Shown: one piece after another, positions 27,676 through 36,872 of the stretch
Position numbering within the stretch: the stretch's first letter is position 1
Layout: every line of letters begins with the position of its first letter
Notes under the pieces: generated by a model
What the model was told of the DNA's origin: nothing
Databases searched by the model: none
The model's input: only the letters and a program-made list of their open reading frames with translations
Position numbers and translations under genes: made by a program
Assembly: GCA_021740845.1 (NCBI GenBank)
Contig: JAIOYZ010000016.1
Coordinates: 1-64,000, forward strand
DNA: 64,000 bases
From: Bacteroidia bacterium
GTDB lineage: Bacteria; Bacteroidota; Bacteroidia; UKL13-3
Reading direction: 5' to 3'

Positions 27676-28404
27676 ATGCTAAAAAAATGCAGAGGAATTG
27701 TTTTAAGTACTGTTAACTATTCAGAAAACAGTGTGGTCTTAAAATGCTATACCGATGCCTTTGGATTGCAAACCTATATGATAAATGGAGTTAAAGGGAA
27801 AAAGGGAGGAATAAGACCTTCTCAATTAATGCCTTTAAGTATTTTGGAGTTGGAGGTTTACCATCAACAAAATAAAAATCTCCAGCGTATCAAAGAATTA
27901 AAGTGTGTTCCACAATTGCATAACCTACATTTTGTAATGGCAAAAAGTAGTGTGGCTCTTTTTATGGCCGAATTGCTCAACCGTAGCTTGCGAGAAGAAT
28001 CAGAGTTAGATGAAAACCTATTTGAATTTCTTTTTCACTCTATTCAAATAGTGGATTTAACTGAGGAAAATTTGAGTCATTTCCCCGTGTTTTTTATGTT
28101 GCAATTGAGCAAATACCTTGGCTTTTATCCTAAAGATAATTACAGTGAAACTTTAACAGATTTTAGTTTAATGGAAGGCTTGTTTATGGCCAATTCTCCA
28201 AATACTCCAGATTATTGCAAAGGCGCTTATGGTTTCGGTTTGAACCAATTTATTCATACAGATTTTGATAATTTTCATACCTTAAAGATTCCTGCCGACG
28301 TTAGGAAAGTATTGTTGGATAAAATGGTTCGCTATTTTCAATTGCATTTGATGTTATTTGGTGAATTAAAATCGCCAAGAGTTTTACATGAAGTGTTAAG
28401 TTAA
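27676..28404 (+). CDS. recO: DNA repair protein RecO
   Basis: RecO loads RecA onto SSB-coated single strands in the RecFOR pathway. The N-terminal OB fold (CRGIVLSTVNYSENSVVLKCYTDAFGLQTYMINGVKGKK) is followed by the helical domain. The C-terminal zinc-finger cysteines of many RecO proteins are absent apart from one Cys, a known variation. Its length of 242 aa is normal. It carries a GGTTTGAACC site near its end. Confidence 0.9.
   Translation: MLKKCRGIVLSTVNYSENSVVLKCYTDAFGLQTYMINGVKGKKGGIRPSQLMPLSILELEVYHQQNKNLQRIKELKCVPQLHNLHFVMAKSSVALFMAELLNRSLREESELDENLFEFLFHSIQIVDLTEENLSHFPVFFMLQLSKYLGFYPKDNYSETLTDFSLMEGLFMANSPNTPDYCKGAYGFGLNQFIHTDFDNFHTLKIPADVRKVLLDKMVRYFQLHLMLFGELKSPRVLHEVLS
28237..28246 (+). 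repeat. GGTTTGAACC site
   Basis: Exact copy encoding FGLNQ in recO. Flanks TTC-site-AAT. Confidence 0.85.
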
Positions 28405-28452
28405 TGCCTTAATTTTAGCCTATTTTTACCAGCGTATTTTATTGATTTTATC

Positions 28453-29367
28453 ATGAAAAAGATCCTCATATTGTTACTTACTGTATTTTACTTTTTGAAC
28501 CCAATTTTGGCTCAAAAAGAAATAACGGATGCCAATCTTGTTGGTAAATTGGTAAGGTTCGAGAATTTTCCAAGTAGATATGTGGATTGCAGAAATGTTG
28601 ATGTTTGGTTTCCTCCCAATTTTGATGCTAGCGGTATTACCAAATATTCCGTTTTGTATATGCACGATGGGCAGAATTTGTTTCTTCCAGGGTTTTCATT
28701 TGGAGGACAAGAATGGGGGATAGATGAAACCATGGATAGTTTAATGCGTTTAGGTTTGATCCGAAAAACCATTGTTGTTGGTATTTGGAATACCTCAAAT
28801 CGATTTATAGAATACAATCCGGAGGATGCATTTAAACAATTGGATAGTTTAAATAAGGCTAAACTTGCCGTTGAAAGAAGTGGAACCACACTTGCCAATA
28901 ATTACCTTAAATTTATTTTTGAAGAAATAAAACCCTTTATAGATTCAACTTATCCTACCAAACCAGAACCAAGAAATACTTATATGATGGGATCGAGCAT
29001 GGGTGGTTTAATTTCTCTTTATGCTTTGTGTAAGAACTCTGATCTTTTACGCGGTGTAGCTTGCCTATCTACTCATTGGCCATTAAGTTTAAAGGAAAAT
29101 AATGGAGCAATTGCCAACTCCTATATCAGTTATTTTTCTAACCATTTGCCAAATCCCAAGCAACATAAACTCTATTTCGATCACGGTACAACAACTCTTG
29201 ATGCTTGGTATGGAATCCATCAATTGGAAATGGATTCTATGTGCAAAGAAAATGGATATGTTAGTCAGAAGGAATTTATGAGTTTGGTATTTGAAGATGC
29301 ACCTCATAATGAAATAGCTTGGCGGGCTCGCGTTGCAATTCCTCTAAAGTTTTTACTTCAACCTTAA
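28453..29367 (+). CDS. Secreted esterase (Esterase D/Fes family)
   Basis: A signal peptide (about 1-20, ending LAQK) precedes a PF00756 hydrolase domain: VDVWFPPNFD, YSVLYMHDGQNLFLPG, EWGIDETMD and nucleophile elbow MGSSMGGL. The catalytic His probably lies in EDAPHNEIAW. It is a paralogue of the 2251-3660 protein but lacks both the CBM48-like domain and the T9SS tail, so it should stay periplasmic. It is followed 3 bases later by a MORN-type lipoprotein gene. Confidence 0.85.
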   Translation: MKKILILLLTVFYFLNPILAQKEITDANLVGKLVRFENFPSRYVDCRNVDVWFPPNFDASGITKYSVLYMHDGQNLFLPGFSFGGQEWGIDETMDSLMRLGLIRKTIVVGIWNTSNRFIEYNPEDAFKQLDSLNKAKLAVERSGTTLANNYLKFIFEEIKPFIDSTYPTKPEPRNTYMMGSSMGGLISLYALCKNSDLLRGVACLSTHWPLSLKENNGAIANSYISYFSNHLPNPKQHKLYFDHGTTTLDAWYGIHQLEMDSMCKENGYVSQKEFMSLVFEDAPHNEIAWRARVAIPLKFLLQP

Positions 29368-29370
29368 TGA

Positions 29371-29805
29371 ATGAAACCAATAGTAGGAATAGTGCTCATT
29401 TGTGGATTGTTCTCTTGTAAACATCCTCCATTTAGTCTCAATTACCGCGATAAGAAAGATCAATTACAGGGTAGATGGAAGGTTTATTATCCAGATACCA
29501 AACAAGTTTATTATAAGGGAAGGTATAAAAATAATATCCCCAAAAAGATTACCTATTTCTACAGGGAGGGTTCGGTTTATCGAAAGGAATATTTTAGTGG
29601 AAAAGGAAATATTCATACAATTTTCTATCACCCTAATGGAAAAATAGAGTTGGAGGGAGATGCCAGTTTGGTTCAAAACAAAGATACTTCTCTCTACCAA
29701 TGGCAAGGGCCTTGGCAAAAATACGATAGCACAGGCAAGCATATAGAAGAACAAACTTATATTCGCGGTCAACTTATTTGGGTCAGAAAAATAACCCCAA
29801 ATTGA
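29371..29805 (+). CDS. Small MORN-repeat lipoprotein
   Basis: A lipoprotein signal (IVLICGLFSC) is followed by MORN_2/YwqK-like repeats: GRWKVYYPDTKQVYYKGRYKNN, GSVYRKEYFSGKGNIHTIFYHPNGKIELEGD and WQGPWQKYDSTGKHIEEQTYIRGQL. Such repeats form beta-hairpin ladders; the 'antitoxin YwqK' label in databases is not evidence of a toxin pair, and no toxin gene is adjacent. Location is probably outer membrane or periplasm. It appears co-transcribed with the esterase. Confidence 0.78.
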   Translation: MKPIVGIVLICGLFSCKHPPFSLNYRDKKDQLQGRWKVYYPDTKQVYYKGRYKNNIPKKITYFYREGSVYRKEYFSGKGNIHTIFYHPNGKIELEGDASLVQNKDTSLYQWQGPWQKYDSTGKHIEEQTYIRGQLIWVRKITPN

Positions 29806-29845
29806 TGCACCAATTTAGGTTAATGCACCAGAATTAAGCAATAAA

Positions 29846-29880
29846 AAAAGCCCAACACAATTTGCATGTGTTGGGCTTTT
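29846..29880. terminator. Bidirectional intrinsic terminator
   Basis: AAAAGCCCAACACA and TGTGTTGGGCTTTT form a 14-bp perfect stem with a 7-base loop, between the convergent lipoprotein and permease genes. Confidence 0.94.
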
Positions 29881-29896
29881 TAATGAATTATTGAAT

Positions 29897-31489
29897 CTAG
29901 TATTTTGTTAAACCTTCTCTCATTTTTCTGGCATTCTTAGATGAATAACCAAAATAGATAAGTAAGCCAAAAGCCAACCAACCCAAGGCACTCAAAAGCG
30001 TTGGTATTGGCAAGCTAATAATCATAGCTAAACAAATTACCATACCTAATATTGGAACAATAGGAACCAATGGTGTTCTAAATGGTCGTTCCATATCTGG
30101 TTCTTTTTTACGCATAATAATAATGCCTAAACAAACCAAAACGAATGCGAATAAAGTTCCGAAGCTGGTTAAATCTCCAGCAATACTTCCAGGAATAAAA
30201 GCTGCAAAGGCTCCTACAAATATTAGCAGGATCCAATTAGCTTTGTAAGGAGTTTTAAATTTTGGATGCAGTTCACTAAATGCTTTAGGTAATAAGCCAT
30301 CCTTACTCATGCTAAAGAATACCCTGCTTTGACCCATTAACATTACCAAAATTACAGAAGAGAATCCTGCTAAAATAGCAACTGTAACGCTAGTACCCAA
30401 CCATTCGTATCCTTTCATATAAGTTTGAATAGCATAGGTAACTGAAGCCTCTTTACCCGCAGTTTTAAATTCTTCCCAATTGGCAACGCCTGTTAAAACA
30501 TGTCCAAATAAAACATATAAAATAGTGCAAATTACCAATGAACCTAAGATACCAATAGGCATATCTCGTTTTGGATTTTTGGCTTCTTGTGCTGCAGTAC
30601 TTACTGCATCAAAACCAATAAAAGCAAAGAAAACAATAGCAGCTCCACCTAAAACACCACCCCAACCGTGTTTAAAGAATCCTTCATGCCCAATAGTTCC
30701 ATCTGGAATCATATAAGGAACATGGTTTTCTGGTTTTATAAACTGCCAACCTAAGCCAATAAAAAGCAAAACAATAGCAACCTTAATAAAAACAATAATT
30801 GAATTAACCATGGCAGATTCTTGAGTTCCTTTAATTAATAGCAGGGTTAGGGCAAACAAAATTATTAAAGCTGGTGCATTAATAAAGCCATGAGAAACAC
30901 TAATTAGGCCTTTCATGCCTTCGTTCATATGGTCGTAAATTTCACCACTTATTAGCAATTGGCCATTCTTAACTTGGCTGCCCAGATTTGGAAATGCAGC
31001 CACTATTTGATCAATTGTAGATTGGTCTGTTACCTTCTTAAGACTTTCAAAGGGCGAATGACACCATTGATAAGGTATGACCCCTCCGAGGAGATTGTTT
31101 AAATATTCACTCCAGGCAATGGCTACAGTTGCGGCTCCTAAAGCATATTCCATTATTAAAGCCCAGCCTATAATCCAGGCAACTAATTCGCCCATGGTTA
31201 CATAAGAATAGGCATAAGCGCTTCCTGCAATAGGAATCATAGCGGCAAATTCTGCATAGCAAATACCTGCAAAAGCACATCCAACTGCTGCAATAATAAA
31301 ACTCATGCTCACAGCTGCTCCTGCTGCTTCTGCAGATGCTGCGGCTGTTCTAACAAATAGTCCAGCACCAATAATAGCTCCAACACCTAATGCCACCAAA
31401 TTGGTTGCAGTTAAGGTTCGTTTCAATTGCGACCCATCGTGGTGCCTCAGCAGGTCTTGCAATGATTTCGTGTAAAAGAAATTCGACAT
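29897..31489 (-). CDS. Amino-acid permease, APC superfamily
   Basis: About 12-14 membrane helices with the cationic-amino-acid-transporter-like opening LKRTLTATNLVALGVGAIIGAGLFVRTA and consensus FFAFIGFDAVSTAAQEAKNPKRDMPIGI. The length of 530 aa and the long loop after helix 4 fit the CAT/YfnA type. It probably imports amino acids with protons; specificity is not visible. It is a single gene with its own terminator. Confidence 0.9.
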   Translation of the reverse strand: MSNFFYTKSLQDLLRHHDGSQLKRTLTATNLVALGVGAIIGAGLFVRTAAASAEAAGAAVSMSFIIAAVGCAFAGICYAEFAAMIPIAGSAYAYSYVTMGELVAWIIGWALIMEYALGAATVAIAWSEYLNNLLGGVIPYQWCHSPFESLKKVTDQSTIDQIVAAFPNLGSQVKNGQLLISGEIYDHMNEGMKGLISVSHGFINAPALIILFALTLLLIKGTQESAMVNSIIVFIKVAIVLLFIGLGWQFIKPENHVPYMIPDGTIGHEGFFKHGWGGVLGGAAIVFFAFIGFDAVSTAAQEAKNPKRDMPIGILGSLVICTILYVLFGHVLTGVANWEEFKTAGKEASVTYAIQTYMKGYEWLGTSVTVAILAGFSSVILVMLMGQSRVFFSMSKDGLLPKAFSELHPKFKTPYKANWILLIFVGAFAAFIPGSIAGDLTSFGTLFAFVLVCLGIIIMRKKEPDMERPFRTPLVPIVPILGMVICLAMIISLPIPTLLSALGWLAFGLLIYFGYSSKNARKMREGLTKY

Positions 31490-31592
31490 ATAGAAATAGG
31501 TTTATTCGAGCAATATAAGGAAATTCATAAAAAATGCTTCCTTGTTTTATTAGAGAGAAAAAATCAGCAGAAAAATATTTGTAAAAAGCTAA

Positions 31593-32399
31593 TTATTCGG
31601 CTTTCTTGGCCTTGATAGAATAAATCATTGGCAGTTTATTTTGCCAATGTTTGAACCTAAATTTTTGAGGCTCATCTTCTACCATGTTTTTAAAACAACT
31701 ATAGGGAGAATAATCAAATTCTTTGAAGCTTTGTAAACTCAAGCCTTTATCTAATAAATTGGATAGTATTTCATCTAAACTATGGTTCCAAGAAATCTCC
31801 TCAGCAATTATCTCAGAATCTTTATTGGCGTAGGTGCCATTGCTGGTTTCTATTATAGCTTCGCTCTTGAAGTATCGATATTGAATCTTTTCAAAAGCAT
31901 TGTCGAACATCCATATTACTGGATGAAAATCTGCCATGATAAATAAGCCTCCTGGTTTTAAAAAGTGTGTTACAACTGCACTCCATTTTTCTAGATCTGG
32001 AAGCCAGCCTATGGTGCCATAACTTGTAAAAACGATATCAAATTGGCCGCTTAAATTCTTAGGCAAATCATAAATATCATAGCAAATAAATTGAGCATCT
32101 AAACTCATTTCTTGAGCTAATTTTCCGGCAGCTTCAATTGCTGTTTCCGAAAAATCAACACCTGTAACTTGGGCTCCCATTCTAGCAAGAGAAAGAGTGT
32201 CCTGCCCAAAATGACATTGCAAATGAAGTATAGATTTTCCTTTTACATCTCCTAATAAATCTAATTCAATGGAGTTTAAAGAACTCTGTCCTGCTACAAA
32301 TTTTGGAACATCATAAAAGTCACTGCTTATGTGAATTTCTGTTCTTTTGTTCCATAAATTCTTATTAACCTCAATATAATTTTCTTCTGGATTTGCCAT
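31593..32399 (-). CDS. Class I SAM-dependent methyltransferase
   Basis: ATG 32399 (MANPEENYIEVNKNLWNKR) is preferred over the TTG 8 codons upstream. Motif I ILHLQCHFGQDTLSLARMGAQVTGVDFS and post-I are intact, and IVFTSYGTIGWLPDLEKW forms motif II. The C-terminal part contains a fold typical of UbiE/COQ5-like small-molecule methyltransferases. The substrate is unknown. It is downstream of the PKD-repeat gene on the same strand with a 45-base gap. Confidence 0.82.
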   Translation of the reverse strand: MANPEENYIEVNKNLWNKRTEIHISSDFYDVPKFVAGQSSLNSIELDLLGDVKGKSILHLQCHFGQDTLSLARMGAQVTGVDFSETAIEAAGKLAQEMSLDAQFICYDIYDLPKNLSGQFDIVFTSYGTIGWLPDLEKWSAVVTHFLKPGGLFIMADFHPVIWMFDNAFEKIQYRYFKSEAIIETSNGTYANKDSEIIAEEISWNHSLDEILSNLLDKGLSLQSFKEFDYSPYSCFKNMVEDEPQKFRFKHWQNKLPMIYSIKAKKAE

Positions 32400-32444
32400 T
32401 TTATTTAAGTATCCAAATGGCAAGTGCCAATAAGGAAGGTTTGG

Positions 32445-34313
32445 TTATTTTATTATTTTTTTAATGAATGTTTGAGAACCTGTTTGCACTTGAATTAAAT
32501 ATACACCTTGGCTTAAGTTGCTTACGTCTAATTTAAGTTCGTTTTGTCCAGCAGTAATTAATGTGTTTTCAGATACCAATTGTTGTCCGCTTAAGTTGAA
32601 CAAGGTTATGGTGCAAGATTGATTTTCTTTGGATTGAAGTTTTATGTTTAACTCTTCATTCATTGGGTTTGGATAAACCGAAAGAACGGATAATGATTTT
32701 TCAACCAAGCCTGTTGCACTAGTTACAGAAATAGAATCACAACTCATATTTGAGCAAGAATCTGTTCCACTAATTACGCTTAAACAAACATAATAGTTTC
32801 CATTAGTGGTGAAGGTGTGTGATACAACTGCATCACTACTATAGGTTCCATCACCAAAATTCCAATTATTACTAAAGTTATCACTTGCTAATGAACTAAA
32901 CATAAAAGTATTTGGAGTATTGGTATCATTTGATTTTTCAAAGTCGGCACCGCAGGTAGATTGAGTAACCAAGCCTGTTGTGATAATGCTAACGCAATAA
33001 GTATTAGAACAAGTGGTGTCAACTGAATTACGAACTGTTAAACAAATAGTATGAACTCCAGGTGAGTTAAAATTATGTTCTGCATTTGTATTGTGTGTTG
33101 CTCCCGCTCCATCAAAAAGCCAAGTATAAACCAAAGGAGTTCCACTAGAATGATTAATGAATCTGTAATTATTAGTTGTGCCAATACGCTCGTAACTAAA
33201 ATTGGCTAAGCAAGCTGCACTGCTAGAACTGCCATTACTAAATGTTTTGCAAATTGTGCTGCGGCAAAGTGTATCGCTACCTTGAATATTGTATTTTGTT
33301 AAACAAACAGTATGCGAGCCTAAAGTTGTAAAGTTATGAATAGGATTGCAATTATCTGAGGTTGTTCCATCGCCAAAATTATAAACGCAGCGCGTTGTTG
33401 TTCCAGAACTTGTATTTGCAAATCTTACATAGTGTGGGTTTGAACCAATGCTATCGCTTTTAAAAATAGAGAAATTAGCAGAACAAGGATTAGGTGTTTC
33501 TATATTGATACTATCACATTTGGTTTGAGTGCAAGAGCTATCTTTTTTTACAACAGTTAAACAAACTAAGTATTTACCTCCATGCAAATAGGTATGGTTT
33601 GGTGTTCTATTATCAGAACCACTGCCATCTCCAAACGACCAAAAATAACGATATGCTGTATCATTCATGGTTGCTGTAAAAAACTTTTTAAAAGCGTTAT
33701 CGCTGCTATTAGTTTTTGTCCAATTGGCATTGCAAGTTGTTGGTATTTCTACATTGATACTATCACATTTGGTTTGAGTACAAGAGCTATCTTTTTTTAC
33801 AACTGTTAAACATACCAGGTATTTGCCACCATGTAAATATATATGGTTTGGCGTCCTATTATCAGAACCACTGCCATCCCCAAACGACCAAAAATAACGA
33901 TATGCTGTGTCGTTCAAGGTTGCTGTAAAAAACTTTTTAAGAGCGTTATCGCTGCTATTAGTTTTTGTCCAATTGGCATTGCAAGTTGTTGGTATTTCTA
34001 CATTGATACTATCACATTTTGTTTGGGTGCAAGAGCTATCTTTTTTTACTACAGTTAAACAAACAAGGTATTTGCCACCATGCAAATAGGTATGGTTTGG
34101 TGTTCTATTATCAGAACCACTTCCATCCCCAAACGACCAAAAATACTTATAAGCTGTATCGTTTAAATTAGCAGAAAAGAACTTTTTATATGCATTATCA
34201 GTGCTATTAGTTTTTGTCCAATTTGCATTGCATGGATCTTGAGCTTTGGAGGTAAAACCAAGTGATAAAATAAATAAAGCTAAAAAAGTAGTCTTGAGTA
34301 AACTTGTTTTCAT
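32445..34313 (-). CDS. PKD-repeat secreted protein with T9SS sorting domain
   Basis: A signal peptide (about 1-24, SKAQDP) is followed by six or more PKD-like beta-sandwich units, each with a FGDG core (YFWSFGDGSGSDNRTPNHTYLHGG and variants). The first three are almost identical 83-aa repeats also conserved in DNA. The tail from VYPNPMNEELNIKL to QTFIKKIIK is a type A T9SS sorting domain. PKD arrays commonly serve in surface adhesion or polymer binding. Many cysteines (CNANW, SSCTQTKCD) suggest disulfides outside the cell. No enzymatic domain is visible. Confidence 0.88.
   Translation of the reverse strand: MKTSLLKTTFLALFILSLGFTSKAQDPCNANWTKTNSTDNAYKKFFSANLNDTAYKYFWSFGDGSGSDNRTPNHTYLHGGKYLVCLTVVKKDSSCTQTKCDSINVEIPTTCNANWTKTNSSDNALKKFFTATLNDTAYRYFWSFGDGSGSDNRTPNHIYLHGGKYLVCLTVVKKDSSCTQTKCDSINVEIPTTCNANWTKTNSSDNAFKKFFTATMNDTAYRYFWSFGDGSGSDNRTPNHTYLHGGKYLVCLTVVKKDSSCTQTKCDSINIETPNPCSANFSIFKSDSIGSNPHYVRFANTSSGTTTRCVYNFGDGTTSDNCNPIHNFTTLGSHTVCLTKYNIQGSDTLCRSTICKTFSNGSSSSAACLANFSYERIGTTNNYRFINHSSGTPLVYTWLFDGAGATHNTNAEHNFNSPGVHTICLTVRNSVDTTCSNTYCVSIITTGLVTQSTCGADFEKSNDTNTPNTFMFSSLASDNFSNNWNFGDGTYSSDAVVSHTFTTNGNYYVCLSVISGTDSCSNMSCDSISVTSATGLVEKSLSVLSVYPNPMNEELNIKLQSKENQSCTITLFNLSGQQLVSENTLITAGQNELKLDVSNLSQGVYLIQVQTGSQTFIKKIIK
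33437..33446 (+). repeat. GGTTTGAACC site
   Basis: Exact copy on the strand opposite to the PKD gene, encoding GSNPH, just beyond the 249-bp repeats. Flanks GTG-site-AAT. Confidence 0.85.
33504..34250. repeat. Three 249-bp tandem coding repeats
   Basis: The marker ATTGATACTATCACATTTKGTTTG occurs at 33504, 33753 and 34002, a period of exactly 249 bases (83 codons). The first two copies in plus-strand order differ at only a few positions; the third is more diverged toward its end. They encode tandem PKD domains. Confidence 0.92.
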
Positions 34314-34611
34314 TTGAGTTAATTATTTTCTATTCCTATGTTAGAAATAGCAGGGCCAAGGTAATGGGTATTTACTTGATTTACAAGTGTCCTAACAATT
34401 TTCTCTTTAAGAGAATTTTAATGTTTTTGTCCTCCTCTCTAATAGGAACCTAATTAGTTTGGTTCAACCCGAAAATTGATTTGCATTAAAGAAATTGTAA
34501 TAACCACCTTCCTTGCAATTCTGGGTTTTTGCAAGGCCGCTTATTTTAATCCATTATAGCAAATATGCAATCCAAAATAAAATCACATAATTTTAGCTTC
34601 CCCAAATTAGT
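34314..34611. other. Gene-free leader of the PKD gene
   Basis: About 300 bases with no ORF. It holds two small inverted repeats: AATTTTCTCTTTAAGAGAATTTT around 34398-34420, and CCTTGCAA/TTGCAAGG at 34511-34536. A partial motif, GGTTCAACCC, lies near 34461. The inverted repeats may be leader hairpins of the minus-strand PKD gene; no promoter box is clear. Confidence 0.5.
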
Positions 34612-34661
34612 AAAAAAAATAGGTTCAAACCGCCTTGTTTTGGTTTGAACCTATTTTTTTT
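34612..34661 (-). terminator. PBP1A terminator built from an inverted pair of GGTTTGAACC sites
   Basis: A perfect 20-bp stem, AAAAAAAATAGGTTCAAACC / GGTTTGAACCTATTTTTTTT, surrounds a 10-base loop. Each arm contains one full site (34622-34631 and 34642-34651). It begins directly after the PBP1A stop codon and has T-runs on both strands. Confidence 0.9.
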
Positions 34662-34662
34662 A

Positions 34663-36870
34663 TTATTCTACAAAATCTTCTTTATCTGGCAAAGAATTGG
34701 AGAATTTATCACAATCCATTTCAATACTCAAAGGTGATTGTGGCGGAGTCCATTCGTTTACAATTTGCAATAAGTTGGGAACTGTGGTAACTTTTTGCAT
34801 ATAGTTTGCCCAAATTGGCATTGCCATAGCAGAACCAGAACCTAAATTTAAGCTTCTAAAATGTATGGCTCTATCTTCCCAACCAACCCAACATCCAGAA
34901 ACAAGAGTTGGGGTAATTCCAATAAACCAACCATCGCTATAGTTTTGTGTGGTACCTGTTTTACCGCCGCAAGCACCCGGAATTTTGTATTGATATTTTA
35001 TTTTTGCAGCTGTTCCAGTTGTGGTAACTTGTTCTAACATTTTACACATTACATAAGCAGTTTGCTCGCTTAATGCCTCTTGTGTTATGGGTAGATTTTC
35101 AAAAATTACATTGCCATTTTTATCTACTATTCTAGTTAAATAATTCGGTTTGATCCAAACGCCTTTGTTAGCAAATGTTGAAAAAGCACCAACCATTTCG
35201 TAAACGGATATGTCTGCTGTTCCCAATGCAGAAGACGGATAAGGTTCAATTTTACTGGTAACACCCATCTTTTTTGCAAGGTCGATTACGTTTTTAATAC
35301 CATCATCGCCTAGCATTTTTAAAACATTTAGGCAGATTAAATTTATAGAAAGTTTAAGTCCTCTAAACATGGTCATTTCAGGCAAATCATATTTGGTATC
35401 TGCATTACCCGGATTATAATCTGGGTAGCCATCAAAGCTAACAGGCTTATCAGGAACCATAGTACAAGGAGAGAATCCATTATCTACAGCTACTGAATAT
35501 ACAAAAGGTTTAAAGGTTGAACCCACCTGTCTTTTTGCGGTAATGTTTACGTGGTCGTATTTAAAGTATTTGTAATTTGTACCACCCACCCAAGCTTTAA
35601 TTTTTCCTGTTTGAGGATCCATACTCATAAAACCACATTGCATAAAATGCTTATAATATTTAATGCTATCCATGGGAGTCATGGTAGTATCAATTTCTCC
35701 CTTGGTATAACTAAAAACACGCATCTTAACAGGAGTATTAAATTCCTTCATAATCTCTGCTTCAGTCTTTTTCATTTCACGAGCAATTCTGTATCTATCG
35801 CTACGTTTCATTCCACTAATCAAAACCTCTTTAAATTCTCCCCAAGGATCTCTTCCTTTCCAATGAGCAAAGAAGAGTTTCTGCTGATCGCGCAATTGTG
35901 ATTCAACTGTTTCTTCTGCAATTTTTTGCATGGTTGGGTTAATGGTGGTATAGATTTTTAAACCATCCTTATATAAATTATAACCATTTTCTTCGCACCA
36001 ATCCAATAATTCCATACGAAGGGTTTCTCTAAAATAGGTGGCCAAACCTTCGTTATGACTTTCCTCTGCAAAGTTCAATTCTATGGCTTCTGATTTAAAA
36101 AGTTCACAAGTATCGGAGGTTAAATATCCAGCCTTTTCCATTTGGTTCAAAACGGTATTTCTTCTTCTTAAAGCATTGGCAGGGTTACGCACAGGACTGT
36201 ATAAAGTTGGAGCTTTTAACATACCCACTAACATGGCTGCTTCTTTTGCATTTAGGTCTTTTGGTGATTTGCCAAAGAAGGTTTTGGATGCACTACGTAT
36301 ACCAAATGAATTGCTGCCAAATTCTACGGTATTAAAATACATAGTAAGAATTTCGTCTTTGGTATAACGTTGTTCAATAAGCACGGCTGTAATCCATTCT
36401 TGAATTTTGGTGCGGGCTTTTTCAACTACACTTCTAAACTTTTTTCTTGGGAATAAATTTTTTGCCAATTGTTGCGAAATGGTACTACCACCTTGACGCC
36501 TGCCAATTAAATTATAGATTACCATGGTAAATAAGCGGCTATTATCTATTCCGCTATGCTGGTAAAAACGGATGTCTTCTGTAGCAATTAAGGCATTTAT
36601 CAATTGCGGACTAAGTTCCTCATAACTCGCGTTGCTTCTATTTTGCAAATAATATTTTCCAAGTTGAGAACCATCATCGGCATAAATTTCACTTGCCAAT
36701 TGTGTGGTTGGGTTTTCCAATTCTTCAATAGGAGGTAATTGACCAAACCAACCCATGGCAATGGTGCCAACCAATGTAGAGAGTAATAAAACTCCTAAAA
36801 AGGCTCCAATCCAAAGCCATTTAATCCATTTCCAATAAGGGCTTTTCGTAAAATATTGATTCAATTTCAT
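34663..36870 (-). CDS. mrcA: Penicillin-binding protein 1A (transglycosylase/transpeptidase)
   Basis: A bifunctional class A PBP that polymerises and cross-links peptidoglycan. An N-terminal membrane anchor (about 15-40) is followed by a GT51 domain with EDIRFYQHSGID and GGSTISQQLAKNLF. An inter-domain region precedes the transpeptidase with GSTFKPF (catalytic Ser and Lys), SIN and KTGT motifs. Its length of 735 aa is normal. Its start codon lies 2 bases after the stop of the PorW/SprE-like gene, and it ends at the motif-built terminator. Confidence 0.95.
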   Translation of the reverse strand: MKLNQYFTKSPYWKWIKWLWIGAFLGVLLLSTLVGTIAMGWFGQLPPIEELENPTTQLASEIYADDGSQLGKYYLQNRSNASYEELSPQLINALIATEDIRFYQHSGIDNSRLFTMVIYNLIGRRQGGSTISQQLAKNLFPRKKFRSVVEKARTKIQEWITAVLIEQRYTKDEILTMYFNTVEFGSNSFGIRSASKTFFGKSPKDLNAKEAAMLVGMLKAPTLYSPVRNPANALRRRNTVLNQMEKAGYLTSDTCELFKSEAIELNFAEESHNEGLATYFRETLRMELLDWCEENGYNLYKDGLKIYTTINPTMQKIAEETVESQLRDQQKLFFAHWKGRDPWGEFKEVLISGMKRSDRYRIAREMKKTEAEIMKEFNTPVKMRVFSYTKGEIDTTMTPMDSIKYYKHFMQCGFMSMDPQTGKIKAWVGGTNYKYFKYDHVNITAKRQVGSTFKPFVYSVAVDNGFSPCTMVPDKPVSFDGYPDYNPGNADTKYDLPEMTMFRGLKLSINLICLNVLKMLGDDGIKNVIDLAKKMGVTSKIEPYPSSALGTADISVYEMVGAFSTFANKGVWIKPNYLTRIVDKNGNVIFENLPITQEALSEQTAYVMCKMLEQVTTTGTAAKIKYQYKIPGACGGKTGTTQNYSDGWFIGITPTLVSGCWVGWEDRAIHFRSLNLGSGSAMAMPIWANYMQKVTTVPNLLQIVNEWTPPQSPLSIEMDCDKFSNSLPDKEDFVE

Positions 36871-36872
36871 TT

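Noticed and set aside
29371-29805. YwqK-like lipoprotein as part of a toxin-antitoxin system
   Set aside because: There is no toxin candidate next to it; the MORN-type repeats alone do not support the label.
32445-34250. 249-bp repeats as a CRISPR or mobile element
   Set aside because: The period equals 83 codons, the frame is kept, and the product is a PKD domain; there are no spacers or transposase.
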